Part shown: in pieces, positions 49,481-57,194 of the stretch
Position numbering within the stretch: position 1 is the stretch's first letter
How the letters are laid out: each line of letters begins with the position of its first letter
Source of the DNA: Streptomyces sp. NRRL F-6131
GTDB lineage: Bacteria; Actinomycetota; Actinomycetes; Streptomycetales; Streptomycetaceae
NCBI GenBank assembly: GCA_000719695.1
Contig: JOHN01000036.1
Location: 1 to 64,000 of the forward strand
DNA length: 64,000 nt
Reading direction: 5' to 3'
Notes under the pieces: generated by a model
The model's database searches: none
What the model saw: only the letters and a program-made list of their open reading frames with translations
Told to the model about the DNA's origin: nothing
Position numbers and translations under genes: made by a program

Positions 49481-49851
49481 ACGTCCGCCGCGTCGGCGGA
49501 CGGGGACTCGTGCAGGATCGGCCACAGCTCCACCGGCTCGACGTCGGCGAAGGGCATGTCGGCGGCGATCCGCTGGGCGCGCTCCAGGTCCTCGCAGTCC
49601 AGCAGGTAGAAGCTGGCCAGGTACTCCTTGGTCTCCAGGTACGGGCCGTCGGTGACCACCGGGAGGCCGTCCGCGCGCCGGACCAGCTGGGCGGCCGCGG
49701 CGTCGGCGAGGCCGTAGGCGCCGAGCAGCTCGCCGGTCTCGCGGTACTTGGCGTTGAACGCCTCCTGCCTGGCGATCGCCGCCGGCCACTCCTCGGCCGG
49801 GAACGCGTCCCACTTGGCCTGGTTGCCGTAGATCATCGCGACGTACTTCAT
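49477..49851 (-). CDS. YCII-related DGPF domain protein
   Basis: This is a 124-residue ferredoxin-like-fold protein of the YCII family. The DGPF motif appears as TDGPYLETKEYLASFYLLDC, with the conserved His replaced in this subgroup. YCII/DGPF proteins are the standard partner of ECF42 sigma factors and are the main targets of that sigma. It is the first gene of the YCII-sigma-hydrolase operon. ATG 49851 begins MKYVAMIYG, typical of the family. Confidence 0.94.
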   Translation of the reverse strand: MKYVAMIYGNQAKWDAFPAEEWPAAIARQEAFNAKYRETGELLGAYGLADAAAAQLVRRADGLPVVTDGPYLETKEYLASFYLLDCEDLERAQRIAADMPFADVEPVELWPILHESPSADAADV

Positions 49852-49903
49852 CCCGGGTGTCCTCCCGTCCCGCGCGCCCCGTTCGGCGCGCTCTCACCCT
49901 TCG

Positions 49904-49930
49904 GTCGGAGCGGGGCGCGGGGCCTCGACA
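49904..49930 (-). promoter_or_regulatory. ECF42-type promoter of the YCII operon
   Basis: On the reverse strand TGTCGA (49930-49925) is followed after 17 bases by CGAC (49907-49904). This agrees with the published ECF42 consensus of TGTCGA in the -35 region and CGA/TC in the -10 region, as I remember it. The start of YCII is 53 bases downstream. Confidence 0.75.
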
Positions 49931-50031
49931 TCCACCGGCGGGAATTCTCCGGCATCTTTGCGCACGGCCCTCCGGACGGGCCGGGCACCGGCCCGGGGCC
50001 GGCCCTGGGCCGGGCCGGCCTCGGGCCGACC

Positions 50032-50925
50032 TCAGGCCGCCGACAGGCCGAGGCGCTCCAGGCGCTCCGGGTCCGCGAAGATCGCCATCTCGACGACCTT
50101 GCCGCCGCGCACGGTGAACGCCGCGAGCGAGACCGGCCGGCCGTCGACGAACGTGGCCACCGCCGGCTCGCCGTTGACCAGCACCATCCGCGACTCCCCG
50201 GCGAACTGCGACCCGAACACGCTCGCCCCGGCCGCCACGTCGCGCGCGCCGCGCCGCAGGACGGCGGGCCGCAGCGCACCGCCGTCGGAGCGGGCCACCA
50301 CGTCCGGGTCCAGCACGGTGAGCAGCGCGTCGAAGTCCCCGCCCCGGGCGGCCGTCAGGAAGGCCTGCACCACCTCGCGGCGCAGCGCCAGGTCGGCGTC
50401 GGGCGCGGGCGCGGCGCCCTGGACCCGGCGGCGGCCCCGGCTGGCGAGCTGGCGGGTGGAGGCGGACGTCCGGCCGAGGATCGGGGCGATCTCGTCGAAC
50501 GGCACCGAGAACATGTCGTGCAGCACGAACGCGAGCCGCTCCGCCGGCGCCAGCGTCCCCAGGACGATCATCAGCGCGATGCCGACCGAGTCGGCCGTGA
50601 GGATCTCCTGCTCCGGGTCGATGGACCGGGCCCCGCCGATGATCGGATCGGGCAGCCGGGCGTCCTGGCCGTCCTGGGCCTCCAGGGGGTCCTCGCGCCG
50701 GGCGACCCGCGAACGCAGCAGGTCGAGGCAGACCCGGCCGACCACGGTGGTCAGCCAGCCGCCCAGGTTGGCGACCTCGCTCACGTCCGACCGGCTCAGC
50801 TTGAACCAGGCCTCCTGCACCGCGTCCTCGGCCTCGCTGAGCGAGCCCAGCATCCGGTAGGCGACCGCCCTGAGATGGGGCCGGTGCTCCTCGAAGCGCT
50901 CGGCCAGAAAGTCTTCTCCGTCCAC
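50032..50925 (-). CDS. ECF41-type sigma factor with SnoaL-like C-terminal domain (SigJ-like)
   Basis: This is a 297-residue sigma factor. Region 2 is at about 10-75 (SLSEAEDAVQEAWFKLSRSD) and region 4 at about 115-165 (LAPAERLAFVLHDMFSVPFDEIAPIL). The SnoaL/NTF2-like C-terminal domain (about 185-297) carries a DGGALRP motif. The linker reads LPDP, which corresponds to the conserved xLPEP of ECF41, and VNGEPA replaces NGGPG. ECF41 needs no anti-sigma; the C-terminal domain acts as an internal regulator. Its divergent neighbour is a carboxymuconolactone decarboxylase-type protein, the classic ECF41 target (COE class). GTG 50925 is supported by position. Confidence 0.95.
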   Translation of the reverse strand: MDGEDFLAERFEEHRPHLRAVAYRMLGSLSEAEDAVQEAWFKLSRSDVSEVANLGGWLTTVVGRVCLDLLRSRVARREDPLEAQDGQDARLPDPIIGGARSIDPEQEILTADSVGIALMIVLGTLAPAERLAFVLHDMFSVPFDEIAPILGRTSASTRQLASRGRRRVQGAAPAPDADLALRREVVQAFLTAARGGDFDALLTVLDPDVVARSDGGALRPAVLRRGARDVAAGASVFGSQFAGESRMVLVNGEPAVATFVDGRPVSLAAFTVRGGKVVEMAIFADPERLERLGLSAA

Positions 50926-50926
50926 C

Positions 50927-50953
50927 TGTCACATCCTCGCCTCGGGATCCGTC
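50927..50953 (+). promoter_or_regulatory. ECF41-type promoter of the AhpD-like target
   Basis: TGTCACA (50927-50933) and CGTC (50950-50953) are separated by 16 bases. This is the published ECF41 promoter motif. Transcription starts near 50960 and the target gene starts at 51023. An inverted repeat CCGTCA/TGACGG (50949-50966) overlaps the -10. Confidence 0.85.
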
Positions 50954-51022
50954 AGTTCATTGACGGACGTTAACCGGTCCGCGTGACGCACACGCGGGCC
51001 GCTTGATCTGGAGGACCATCAG

Positions 51023-51493
51023 ATGACCACCCACGCCGCGCGCATGAAGAACCCCGCCATGGTCCTGCCGGACGCCATGAAGGGCATCCAGACCATCTAC
51101 AAGGCCATGTACCAGGGCGGTGTGCCGCACCAGATCATGGAGCTGGTGCACCTGCGGGCCAGCCAGATCAACGGGTGCAGCGCCTGCGTCTTCGCGGGCG
51201 TCACCAACGCCAAGAAGGCCGGCGAGACCGACGAGCGGCTGCACGCCGTCGCCGCCTGGCGGGAGGCGCCGTTCTTCAGCGAGGAGGAGCGGGCGGCGCT
51301 CGCACTGACCGAGGAGGCGACCCGGATCGCCGACCGTTCGGGGCAGGCGGTGCCGGACGCCGTCTGGGACGCGGCCGCGGACCACTTCACGGAGGAGCAG
51401 CTCTCGGCGATCATCCTGATGATCGGCCTGACGAACTTCTTCAACCGGATCAACGCGACGATCCAGGAGCCCGCCGGCGCGACCTGGAGCTGA
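51023..51493 (+). CDS. AhpD-like carboxymuconolactone decarboxylase family protein
   Basis: This is a 156-residue CMD/AhpD-fold protein. The motif NGCSACVFAGVTNA supplies C-x2-C; the His three residues after the second Cys of AhpD is replaced by Gly here. The Glu in MELVHLRASQ is typical. Proteins of this kind are the conserved partner of ECF41 sigma factors. It lies divergent from the ECF41 sigma gene, downstream of a matching promoter. The reaction is unknown; a redox-linked role is likely. ATG 51023. Confidence 0.93.
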   Translation: MTTHAARMKNPAMVLPDAMKGIQTIYKAMYQGGVPHQIMELVHLRASQINGCSACVFAGVTNAKKAGETDERLHAVAAWREAPFFSEEERAALALTEEATRIADRSGQAVPDAVWDAAADHFTEEQLSAIILMIGLTNFFNRINATIQEPAGATWS

Positions 51494-51540
51494 TCCGTCC
51501 CGGCGCGCGACGGCCGGCCGCACGGGACGGGCCGGTCAGG

Positions 51541-51643
51541 ACCATCCGCCCGGACCGGACGCCCGGAACCGCCCGCCCAGGACCATCCGCCCGGACCGGA
51601 CGCCCGGAACCGCCCGCCCAGGACCGCCCGCCCGGACCGGACG
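51541..51643. repeat. 41-bp tandem repeat, about 2.5 copies
   Basis: A 41-bp unit beginning ACCATCCGCCCGGACCGG recurs at 51541, 51582 and 51623 (the last partial and diverged). It fills the gap between the AhpD-like gene and the convergent membrane protein gene. Confidence 0.88.
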
Positions 51644-51644
51644 C

Positions 51645-52634
51645 TCAGGACTGGCGGCCGCGGGCCGAGCTCGGCGGCCGGCGCGGACCGCGACCGGACG
51701 GCGCGGGACCGCCGACCGGCCGCGGACGGGGCACCCGGCCGCCGCCGAGGGCGGCCTGGCGACGCTGGATCTCCCGCCAGATCCCCGGCGGGCACGGCCC
51801 CTGCGGGTGGTCGGAGAGGAAGCTCTCGTACGGCACCCGGCGCGGCGCGATCCCGATCTCGACCCAGGACGCCTTGCCCGTCCGGTCCCAGCCCTCGTTC
51901 TCCATCCGGATGTAGTCGTCCCGGTGGTCCTTGTCCTTGCTGGTGATCTGCAGCACCTCCGCGTAACCGGCCCGGGTGCCCACCACCACGCAGTAGTGCC
52001 GCGCCGCCTCCGCCCGGTCCCGGAACGGCACCATGGCGACCCACACCTCCCCCGCCGAGGGGCGGGCGACGGTCGCGGTGCGCGAGGCCCGCGCGGAACC
52101 CGCCGCGCCGCGCGTACCGCCGTCGGCGCGCGACGCCCGGGGGCCGCGCGGCGGCCGCTCCCGCTCGGCCGGAGCACCGGCCCAGGCCCGGACGGCCAGC
52201 CGCCACGCCCACGCGAGCGCCCCGACCGCCAGGCACTGCAGGGCGTAGCCGTTGGCCGAGGCCGGGTCCCGGCCCTCGAAGACCTTCGGGACGACGGATC
52301 CGCCGACCAGCTGGGCGACCAGCGACGAGACGGCGGTCAGCACGGCCGCCCGGGCCGGCACCACCCAGCGGGCGACCCGCCGGCCCCGGCCCGCCCGCCG
52401 ATCGAGCAGCAGGGCGACGGCGTAGGCGATCCCGACCAGGATCGCCAGCTGCCCGGCCGTGGTGTGCCGGGGCGGGCGCTGCGCCGCCACCAGGGCGGGG
52501 ATCAGCACCGGCAGGGCCAGCAGGTAGCCCAGCACCGCGCAGAGCGGCAGCATCAGGACGGCGCTCAGACAGCCCCCGCCGCCCGGCCGCCGTCGTCTCC
52601 GCGGAACCGCCGAACTCCCGTACCGGTCAGCCAT
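51645..52634 (-). CDS. Hypothetical membrane protein
   Basis: This is a 329-residue protein. The N-terminal third has hydrophobic helices near 22-50 (AVLMLPLCAVLGYLLALPVLIPALVAA), 60-77 (LAILVGIAYAVALLL), 92-115 and 132-148. The C-terminal half is soluble: AGEVWVAMVPFRDRAEAARHYCVVV, then SKDKDHRDDYIRMENEGWDR and a basic Pro/Arg tail. The soluble part resembles phage- or toxin-like PemK-type beta-barrels in the WxAxVPFRD start, but I cannot confirm this. ATG 52634 is divergent from the MocR gene (84 bases). Confidence 0.72.
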   Translation of the reverse strand: MADRYGSSAVPRRRRRPGGGGCLSAVLMLPLCAVLGYLLALPVLIPALVAAQRPPRHTTAGQLAILVGIAYAVALLLDRRAGRGRRVARWVVPARAAVLTAVSSLVAQLVGGSVVPKVFEGRDPASANGYALQCLAVGALAWAWRLAVRAWAGAPAERERPPRGPRASRADGGTRGAAGSARASRTATVARPSAGEVWVAMVPFRDRAEAARHYCVVVGTRAGYAEVLQITSKDKDHRDDYIRMENEGWDRTGKASWVEIGIAPRRVPYESFLSDHPQGPCPPGIWREIQRRQAALGGGRVPRPRPVGGPAPSGRGPRRPPSSARGRQS

Positions 52635-52718
52635 GTTCGCCACCCCCACCGCGGTCGTGCGTCCGGCGCAATGTATCGGAGATCCACCGGTCGCGGGGGT
52701 TGCGGCGATAATCCCGCC

Positions 52719-54278
52719 ATGAGCCGCCCCCGAACGACCCCCGGCCCCTCGCCGAGCGCCCCCAGGAACGCTCCCGACACCTCCCGGAGCGCCCCCGGCG
52801 GCGCCCGTGACACCGCGCCGTGGACCGCGTTCGGCGGCGATCTGCACCTCGACCTCACCGGACGCCGGGCCGCCGGGGCCGGCCTCCGTGCCGCCCTGGA
52901 GGACGCGCTGCGCGAGGCCGTCCAGGACGGGCGGCTGGCCCCCGGCACCCGGCTGCCGTCCTCCCGGGCGCTCGGCGAGGACCTCGGCATCGCCCGCAAC
53001 ACGGTCGTCGAGGCGTACGGGCAACTGACCGCCGAGGGCTGGCTCAGCTCGCGGCAGGGCTCCGGCACCACGGTCGCCGAACGCGCCGCGCCCCGGCCCG
53101 CCGACCGGGCCGTCACCGACCGGGCCGTCAGCGTCCGGGCCGGCCGCCGCCCCACCGGGCGGTACGACCTGCTCGCCGGGCGGCCCGACCTCTCGCTCTT
53201 CCCGCGCAGCGCCTGGCTGGCGAGCGCCCGCCGGGCCCTGGCGGTGGCCCCGCACGAGGCCTTCGACTACGGCTCGCCGCTCGGGCGGATCGAGCTGCGG
53301 CGGGCGCTCAGCGACTACCTGGCCCGGGTCCGGGGCGTGCGCACCGACCCGGAGCGGCTGCTGGTGTGCGCCGGCTTCGGCCAGGGGCTGGGTCTGCTGG
53401 CCGCCGCGCTGCGCGAGCGCGGGGCGGGCCGGGTGGCCGTCGAGTCCTCCGGACTGCCGCCGCAGCACGAGGTCCTCCGGGCGGCCGGGCAGACGCTCGT
53501 CCCGCTGCCGGTGGACGGTGCCGGGGCCCGCACCGATCTGCTGGCCGGACTCTCCTCCGCCGAGGGCGGTCCGGACCGCCTCGGGGCCGTCCTGCTCACC
53601 CCCGCCCACCAGTTCCCGACCGGCGCCGTACTGGCCGCCGACCGCCGGGCCGCCGCCGTCCGCTGGGCCCGCGAGCACGACGGGTACGTGATCGAGGACG
53701 ACTACGACGGCGAGTTCCGCTACGACCGGCAGCCGCTCGGCGCGATGCAGGCGCTCGACCCGGACCGCGTCGTCTACGGCGGCACCGCCGCCAAGAGCCT
53801 GGCCCCCGGCCTGCGGCTGGCCTGGCTGGCGCTGCCCGACGAGCTGGTCGAACCGGTCGCCCGGCTCAAGGGGCTGGCCGACACCATGTCCCCGGTGATC
53901 GACCAGCTCACCTTCGCCGAACTGATCACCTCGGGCCGTTACGACCGGCACGTGCGGCGCTGCCGGCTGCACTACCGGCGCCGGCGGGACCTCCTGGTCG
54001 CGGCGCTCGCCGAGCGGGCCCCGCACGTCCGGGTCACCGGTGTCGCCGCCGGGCTGCACGCCGTCCTGCAACTGCCGCCCGGCTCCCGCCCGGAGGCGGA
54101 GCTGGTGGAGCGGGCCGCGGCCGCCGGACTGGTCCTCACCGGTCTCGGCTGGTACCGCGCCGATCCGCCGCCCGCGCCGCCCGGGCCGCCGGCCCTGGTG
54201 GTCGGCTACGCCACGCCGTCCGACCGCGCCTTCCCGGCGGCCCTGGACGCCCTCTGCGCGGTCCTCCGCGAGGGCTGA
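52719..54278 (+). CDS. MocR-type PLP-dependent transcriptional regulator (GntR HTH plus aminotransferase)
   Basis: This is a 519-residue fusion. A GntR-type winged helix (about 60-120, with LPSSRALGEDLGIARNTVVEAYGQL) is followed by a class I aminotransferase-like domain. The PLP-binding Lys is in GGTAAKSLAPGLRLAW, and IEDDYDGEFRYDR supplies the PLP-ring Asp. MocR proteins such as PdxR sense PLP and control vitamin B6 or amino-acid genes. A GATAAT hexamer (52707-52712) puts the transcript start on the ATG, so the mRNA is probably leaderless. The target gene is not evident; the divergent gene is an unknown membrane protein. Confidence 0.92.
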   Translation: MSRPRTTPGPSPSAPRNAPDTSRSAPGGARDTAPWTAFGGDLHLDLTGRRAAGAGLRAALEDALREAVQDGRLAPGTRLPSSRALGEDLGIARNTVVEAYGQLTAEGWLSSRQGSGTTVAERAAPRPADRAVTDRAVSVRAGRRPTGRYDLLAGRPDLSLFPRSAWLASARRALAVAPHEAFDYGSPLGRIELRRALSDYLARVRGVRTDPERLLVCAGFGQGLGLLAAALRERGAGRVAVESSGLPPQHEVLRAAGQTLVPLPVDGAGARTDLLAGLSSAEGGPDRLGAVLLTPAHQFPTGAVLAADRRAAAVRWAREHDGYVIEDDYDGEFRYDRQPLGAMQALDPDRVVYGGTAAKSLAPGLRLAWLALPDELVEPVARLKGLADTMSPVIDQLTFAELITSGRYDRHVRRCRLHYRRRRDLLVAALAERAPHVRVTGVAAGLHAVLQLPPGSRPEAELVERAAAAGLVLTGLGWYRADPPPAPPGPPALVVGYATPSDRAFPAALDALCAVLREG

Positions 54279-54296
54279 ACCGGCCGGGCCTTCGGG

Positions 54297-54494
54297 CTAC
54301 TTGTTGCGGTTGCCCAGCTCGAAGAGGAGCAGGATGAAGCCGGCGAAGGCGTGGGTGGCGACGGTGTAGATCACCAGGCGGACGCCGATCCGGCGGTTGG
54401 CCTGCTTGCCCGCGTCGATGGTCTTGGCCTGCTTGGCGCGCGCCGGAGCGGCGGCGGGAACGGCAGCGTCCGCAGTGGTGGTGGGATCAGCCAT
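54297..54494 (-). CDS. Small membrane protein, DUF6126-like
   Basis: This is a 65-residue protein with a basic middle (KQAKTIDAGKQANRRIG) and one C-terminal hydrophobic helix VRLVIYTVATHAFAGFILLL ending FELGNRNK. Similar small proteins follow XRE-cupin regulator genes in Streptomyces and, as I recall, form the DUF6126 family. It lies 46 bases downstream of the XRE gene on the same strand and is probably its cotranscribed partner. Its function is unknown. GGAGATCTCC precedes the ATG at 54494. Confidence 0.8.
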   Translation of the reverse strand: MADPTTTADAAVPAAAPARAKQAKTIDAGKQANRRIGVRLVIYTVATHAFAGFILLLFELGNRNK

Positions 54495-54540
54495 GGGAGA
54501 TCTCCTCCGGAGTTCCTGACGTCGGTCAGTGGTGCTCGGG

Positions 54541-55218
54541 TCAGTGGTACGGGGTGGCGGGGCCGCCGCCGAGGCAGAGTTCGCCACCGGGGCTCTGCAG
54601 CAGGGTGTGCATGAAGAGCAGCTCGACCCCGGTCGAGGAGTCGGCGGCGATGCAGTGTGGGGTGAGCGAGTCGAAGTGGGCGGAGTCGCCCTCGTCGAGC
54701 AGGTGCACGCGCTCGCCGAGGGTCAGCTTGAGCCGGCCCTGGAGGACGTACAGCCACTCCTCGCCCGGGTGGACGCGGACCACCGCGTCCTGCACGCCCG
54801 GGGGGACGTGCACCCGCAGCGCCTGCATCGCCCGGCCCGGCGCGCCGGCCCGCCGGTAGCCCCAGCCGCCGGCCCGGCCGGGCTCGATCGCGCCGCCGCG
54901 CACCACCGGGTCGGGCTCGGTGAAGGCCTCGCCGAGCAGACCGGAGACGGAGGTGCCGTACGCGCGGGCGAGACCGAGCAGCACGGGCAACGAGGGCTGA
55001 CGGCGCCCGGTCTCCAGCCGGGACAAGTAGGCTGGGGAGAGACCGACCCGGGCGGCGGCGACCTCCAGGGTCAGGCGGCTGCTGAGCCGGTGCTCGCGCA
55101 GCCGCGCGGCGAGGCCGGCCACCTCCTGCGTCTCGTGGTCGTCGGCCGGAACACCGGGGACGGCTGGAACGACGGGGGCGCCGGGAGCGGCGGGCGGACC
55201 GGCTGGGCTGGTGGTCAT
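54541..55218 (-). CDS. XRE family regulator with cupin domain
   Basis: This is a 225-residue regulator. An N-terminal Ala/Pro segment is followed by an XRE helix-turn-helix (about 42-95, RLTLEVAAARVGLSPAYLSRLETGRRQPSL). A C-terminal cupin domain (about 150-220) reads VRVHPGEEWLYVLQGRLKLTLGE and LLDEGDSAHFDSLTPHCI, with metal-binding His and Glu. Such XRE-cupin proteins sense small metabolites. The palindrome TTGCCTCAGAGGCAA lies 41 bases upstream and is the likely operator. ATG 55218; a GTG at 55233 is in frame. Confidence 0.9.
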   Translation of the reverse strand: MTTSPAGPPAAPGAPVVPAVPGVPADDHETQEVAGLAARLREHRLSSRLTLEVAAARVGLSPAYLSRLETGRRQPSLPVLLGLARAYGTSVSGLLGEAFTEPDPVVRGGAIEPGRAGGWGYRRAGAPGRAMQALRVHVPPGVQDAVVRVHPGEEWLYVLQGRLKLTLGERVHLLDEGDSAHFDSLTPHCIAADSSTGVELLFMHTLLQSPGGELCLGGGPATPYH

Positions 55219-55258
55219 GTGACCAGTGGACACCTCACGTGCCGCTCGGGCAATTTTT

Positions 55259-55273
55259 TTGCCTCAGAGGCAA
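55259..55273 (-). promoter_or_regulatory. Operator-like palindrome upstream of the XRE-cupin gene
   Basis: TTGCCTCAGAGGCAA has perfect six-base arms (TTGCCT and AGGCAA) around a three-base centre, and lies next to a seven-T run. It sits 41 bases before the XRE start and 15 bases after the end of the poxB gene. Autoregulation by the XRE protein is inferred. Confidence 0.65.
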
Positions 55274-55288
55274 GAGCGCACTGGCGCC

Positions 55289-57022
55289 CTACGGCCGGGG
55301 GATGTTCCGGAGGTTGGAGCGGGCCAGGTCGATCATGCGACCGACGCCGCCGGACAGCACCGTCCGGCCGGCGGCCAGCGCGAAGCCCTTCAACTGGGCC
55401 GCGGTGATGTGCGGCGGGACGGCCAGCGCGTTGGGGTCGGTGACCACGTCCACCAGGGCGGGGCCGGGCCGTTCCAGCGCCTCCGCCAGGACCTCCCGCA
55501 CCCGGGCCGGTTCGGTGACCCGCTTGGCCGGGATGCCCATCGCCCGGGCGATCCCGGCGTAGTCGACGTCGCCGTTGTCGATCTCCGACTCCGGGTACCC
55601 GGAGACCAGCATCTCCAGCTTGATCATGCCGAGCGCGCCGTTGTTGAAGACCACCGTCTTCACCGGCAGCCGGTGCCTGGCCACCGTGAGCAGCTCGCCG
55701 AGCAGCATCGACAGCCCGCCGTCGCCCGCCATCGCCACCACCTGGCGCCCGGGGAAGGCGAGTTGGGCGCCGATCGCGTGCGGCAGCGCATTGGCCATCG
55801 AGCCGTGCAGGAAGGAGCCGATCACCCGGCGGCGCCCGTTGGGCCGCAGGTAGCGGGCGGCCCAGACGTTGTTCATCCCGGTGTCGACGGTGAACACCGC
55901 GTCGTCGGCGGCCACTTCGTCCAGCACCGAGGCCACGTACTCGGGGTGGACGGGCAGGTGCTTCTCGATGTCCCGGGTGTAGGCGCCGACCACGTCCTCC
56001 AGGGCCCGGCAGTGCCGGCGCAGCATGTCGTCGAGGAAGGACCGGTCGGCCTTCTGCTCCAGCAGCGGCAGGACGGCCCGCAGGGTGGCCGACACGTCGC
56101 CGTGCACGGCGAGGTCGAGGGCGGTCCTGCGGCCGAGCCGGGTGGCGTCGTGGTCCACCTGGACGGTGCGGGCCTGGGGCAGGAAGGAGTCGTACGGGAA
56201 GTCGGTGCCGAGCAGGACGACCAGGTCGGCGGTGTGCAGGGCCTCGTGACAGGCGCCGTAGCCGAGCAGACCGCTCATCCCGACGTCGTACGGGTTGTCG
56301 TACTGGATCCACTCCTTGCCGCGCAGCGAGTGGCCCACCGGCGCGTGCAGGGTGGCCGCGAGCTCCATCACCTCGGCGTGCGCCCCGCGGACACCCGCGC
56401 CGCAGAAGAGGGTCACCCGGGGCACGGCGTTGAGCGCGCGGGCCAGCTCCTGCACCTGGGACCAGGGCGGGGCGGCGACGGCCTGCTCGGTGAGGAAGTG
56501 GCTGGTGCCGGTGGGACCGGCGGCGGGGAGCGCGGCCACGTCGCCGGGGAAGGCCAGCACGGAGACGCCGCGGGCGCCGAGGGCGTGCTGGATCGCGATC
56601 CGCAGCAGCCGGGGCGACTGGGCCGGGGTGGAGAGCGTCTCGCACCAACTGCTGCAGTCGGTGAACACCCGCTCGGGATGGGTCTCCTGGAAGAACCCGG
56701 TGCCGATCTGGCCGGACGGGATGTGCGAGGCGAGCGCGAGGACGGGGACGCCGCTGCGCTGCGCGTCGTAGAGGCCCTGGACGAGGTGCGTGTTGCCGGG
56801 ACCGCAGGAGCCCGCGCAGACCGCGAGGCGGCCGGTCAGTTCGGCTTCGGCGGCGGCCGCGAAGGCGCCGGCCTCCTCGTTGCGGACGTGCACCCAGGCG
56901 ATGCCCTCCGTGCGGCGGATGGCGTCCACGACGGGGTTGAGGCTGTCGCCGACCACGCCGTGGACCCGCTCCACGCCGGCCTGCCGGAGCACCTCGACCA
57001 TCTGCTCGGCCACGCTCACCAC
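55289..57022 (-). CDS. poxB: Pyruvate dehydrogenase (quinone) / TPP-dependent enzyme, PoxB-like
   Basis: This is a 577-residue thiamine-diphosphate enzyme with the PYR, central and PP domains. The catalytic Glu lies in HVRNEEAGAFAAAAEA, the family marker GSCGPGNTHLVQGLYDA follows, and the TPP signature is GDGGLSM with NNGALGMI about 26 residues later. Length matches PoxB (about 572). PoxB decarboxylates pyruvate to acetate and CO2 and passes electrons to menaquinone. The C-terminal amphipathic helix that tethers PoxB to the membrane is short here (RMIDLARSNLRNI). The start is GTG 57022, six bases after AGGAGG (57034-57029). Acetolactate synthase is a weaker alternative. Confidence 0.92.
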   Translation of the reverse strand: MVSVAEQMVEVLRQAGVERVHGVVGDSLNPVVDAIRRTEGIAWVHVRNEEAGAFAAAAEAELTGRLAVCAGSCGPGNTHLVQGLYDAQRSGVPVLALASHIPSGQIGTGFFQETHPERVFTDCSSWCETLSTPAQSPRLLRIAIQHALGARGVSVLAFPGDVAALPAAGPTGTSHFLTEQAVAAPPWSQVQELARALNAVPRVTLFCGAGVRGAHAEVMELAATLHAPVGHSLRGKEWIQYDNPYDVGMSGLLGYGACHEALHTADLVVLLGTDFPYDSFLPQARTVQVDHDATRLGRRTALDLAVHGDVSATLRAVLPLLEQKADRSFLDDMLRRHCRALEDVVGAYTRDIEKHLPVHPEYVASVLDEVAADDAVFTVDTGMNNVWAARYLRPNGRRRVIGSFLHGSMANALPHAIGAQLAFPGRQVVAMAGDGGLSMLLGELLTVARHRLPVKTVVFNNGALGMIKLEMLVSGYPESEIDNGDVDYAGIARAMGIPAKRVTEPARVREVLAEALERPGPALVDVVTDPNALAVPPHITAAQLKGFALAAGRTVLSGGVGRMIDLARSNLRNIPRP

Positions 57023-57119
57023 GGGGGACCTCCTGACGCCGGGGGGACGTGCGCCGGGGACGCACGACACCAGCACCCTCCACCGGCCCCCGTCCCCCCG
57101 CACCCGGGGTTGCCCCGTT

Positions 57120-57161
57120 GGGGTGAGGGGTGAGGGGTGAGGGGTGAGGGGTGAGGGGTGA
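57120..57161. repeat. 7-bp tandem repeat GGGGTGA, six copies
   Basis: Six perfect copies of GGGGTGA lie in the 172-base gap between the end of the GH65 gene and the poxB start, about 98 bases before the poxB GTG. They are on the promoter side of poxB. The reverse strand reads TCACCCC. Confidence 0.97.
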
Positions 57162-57194
57162 GCGGGGACGGGGACGGGGGCCGGGGCCCCGGTG

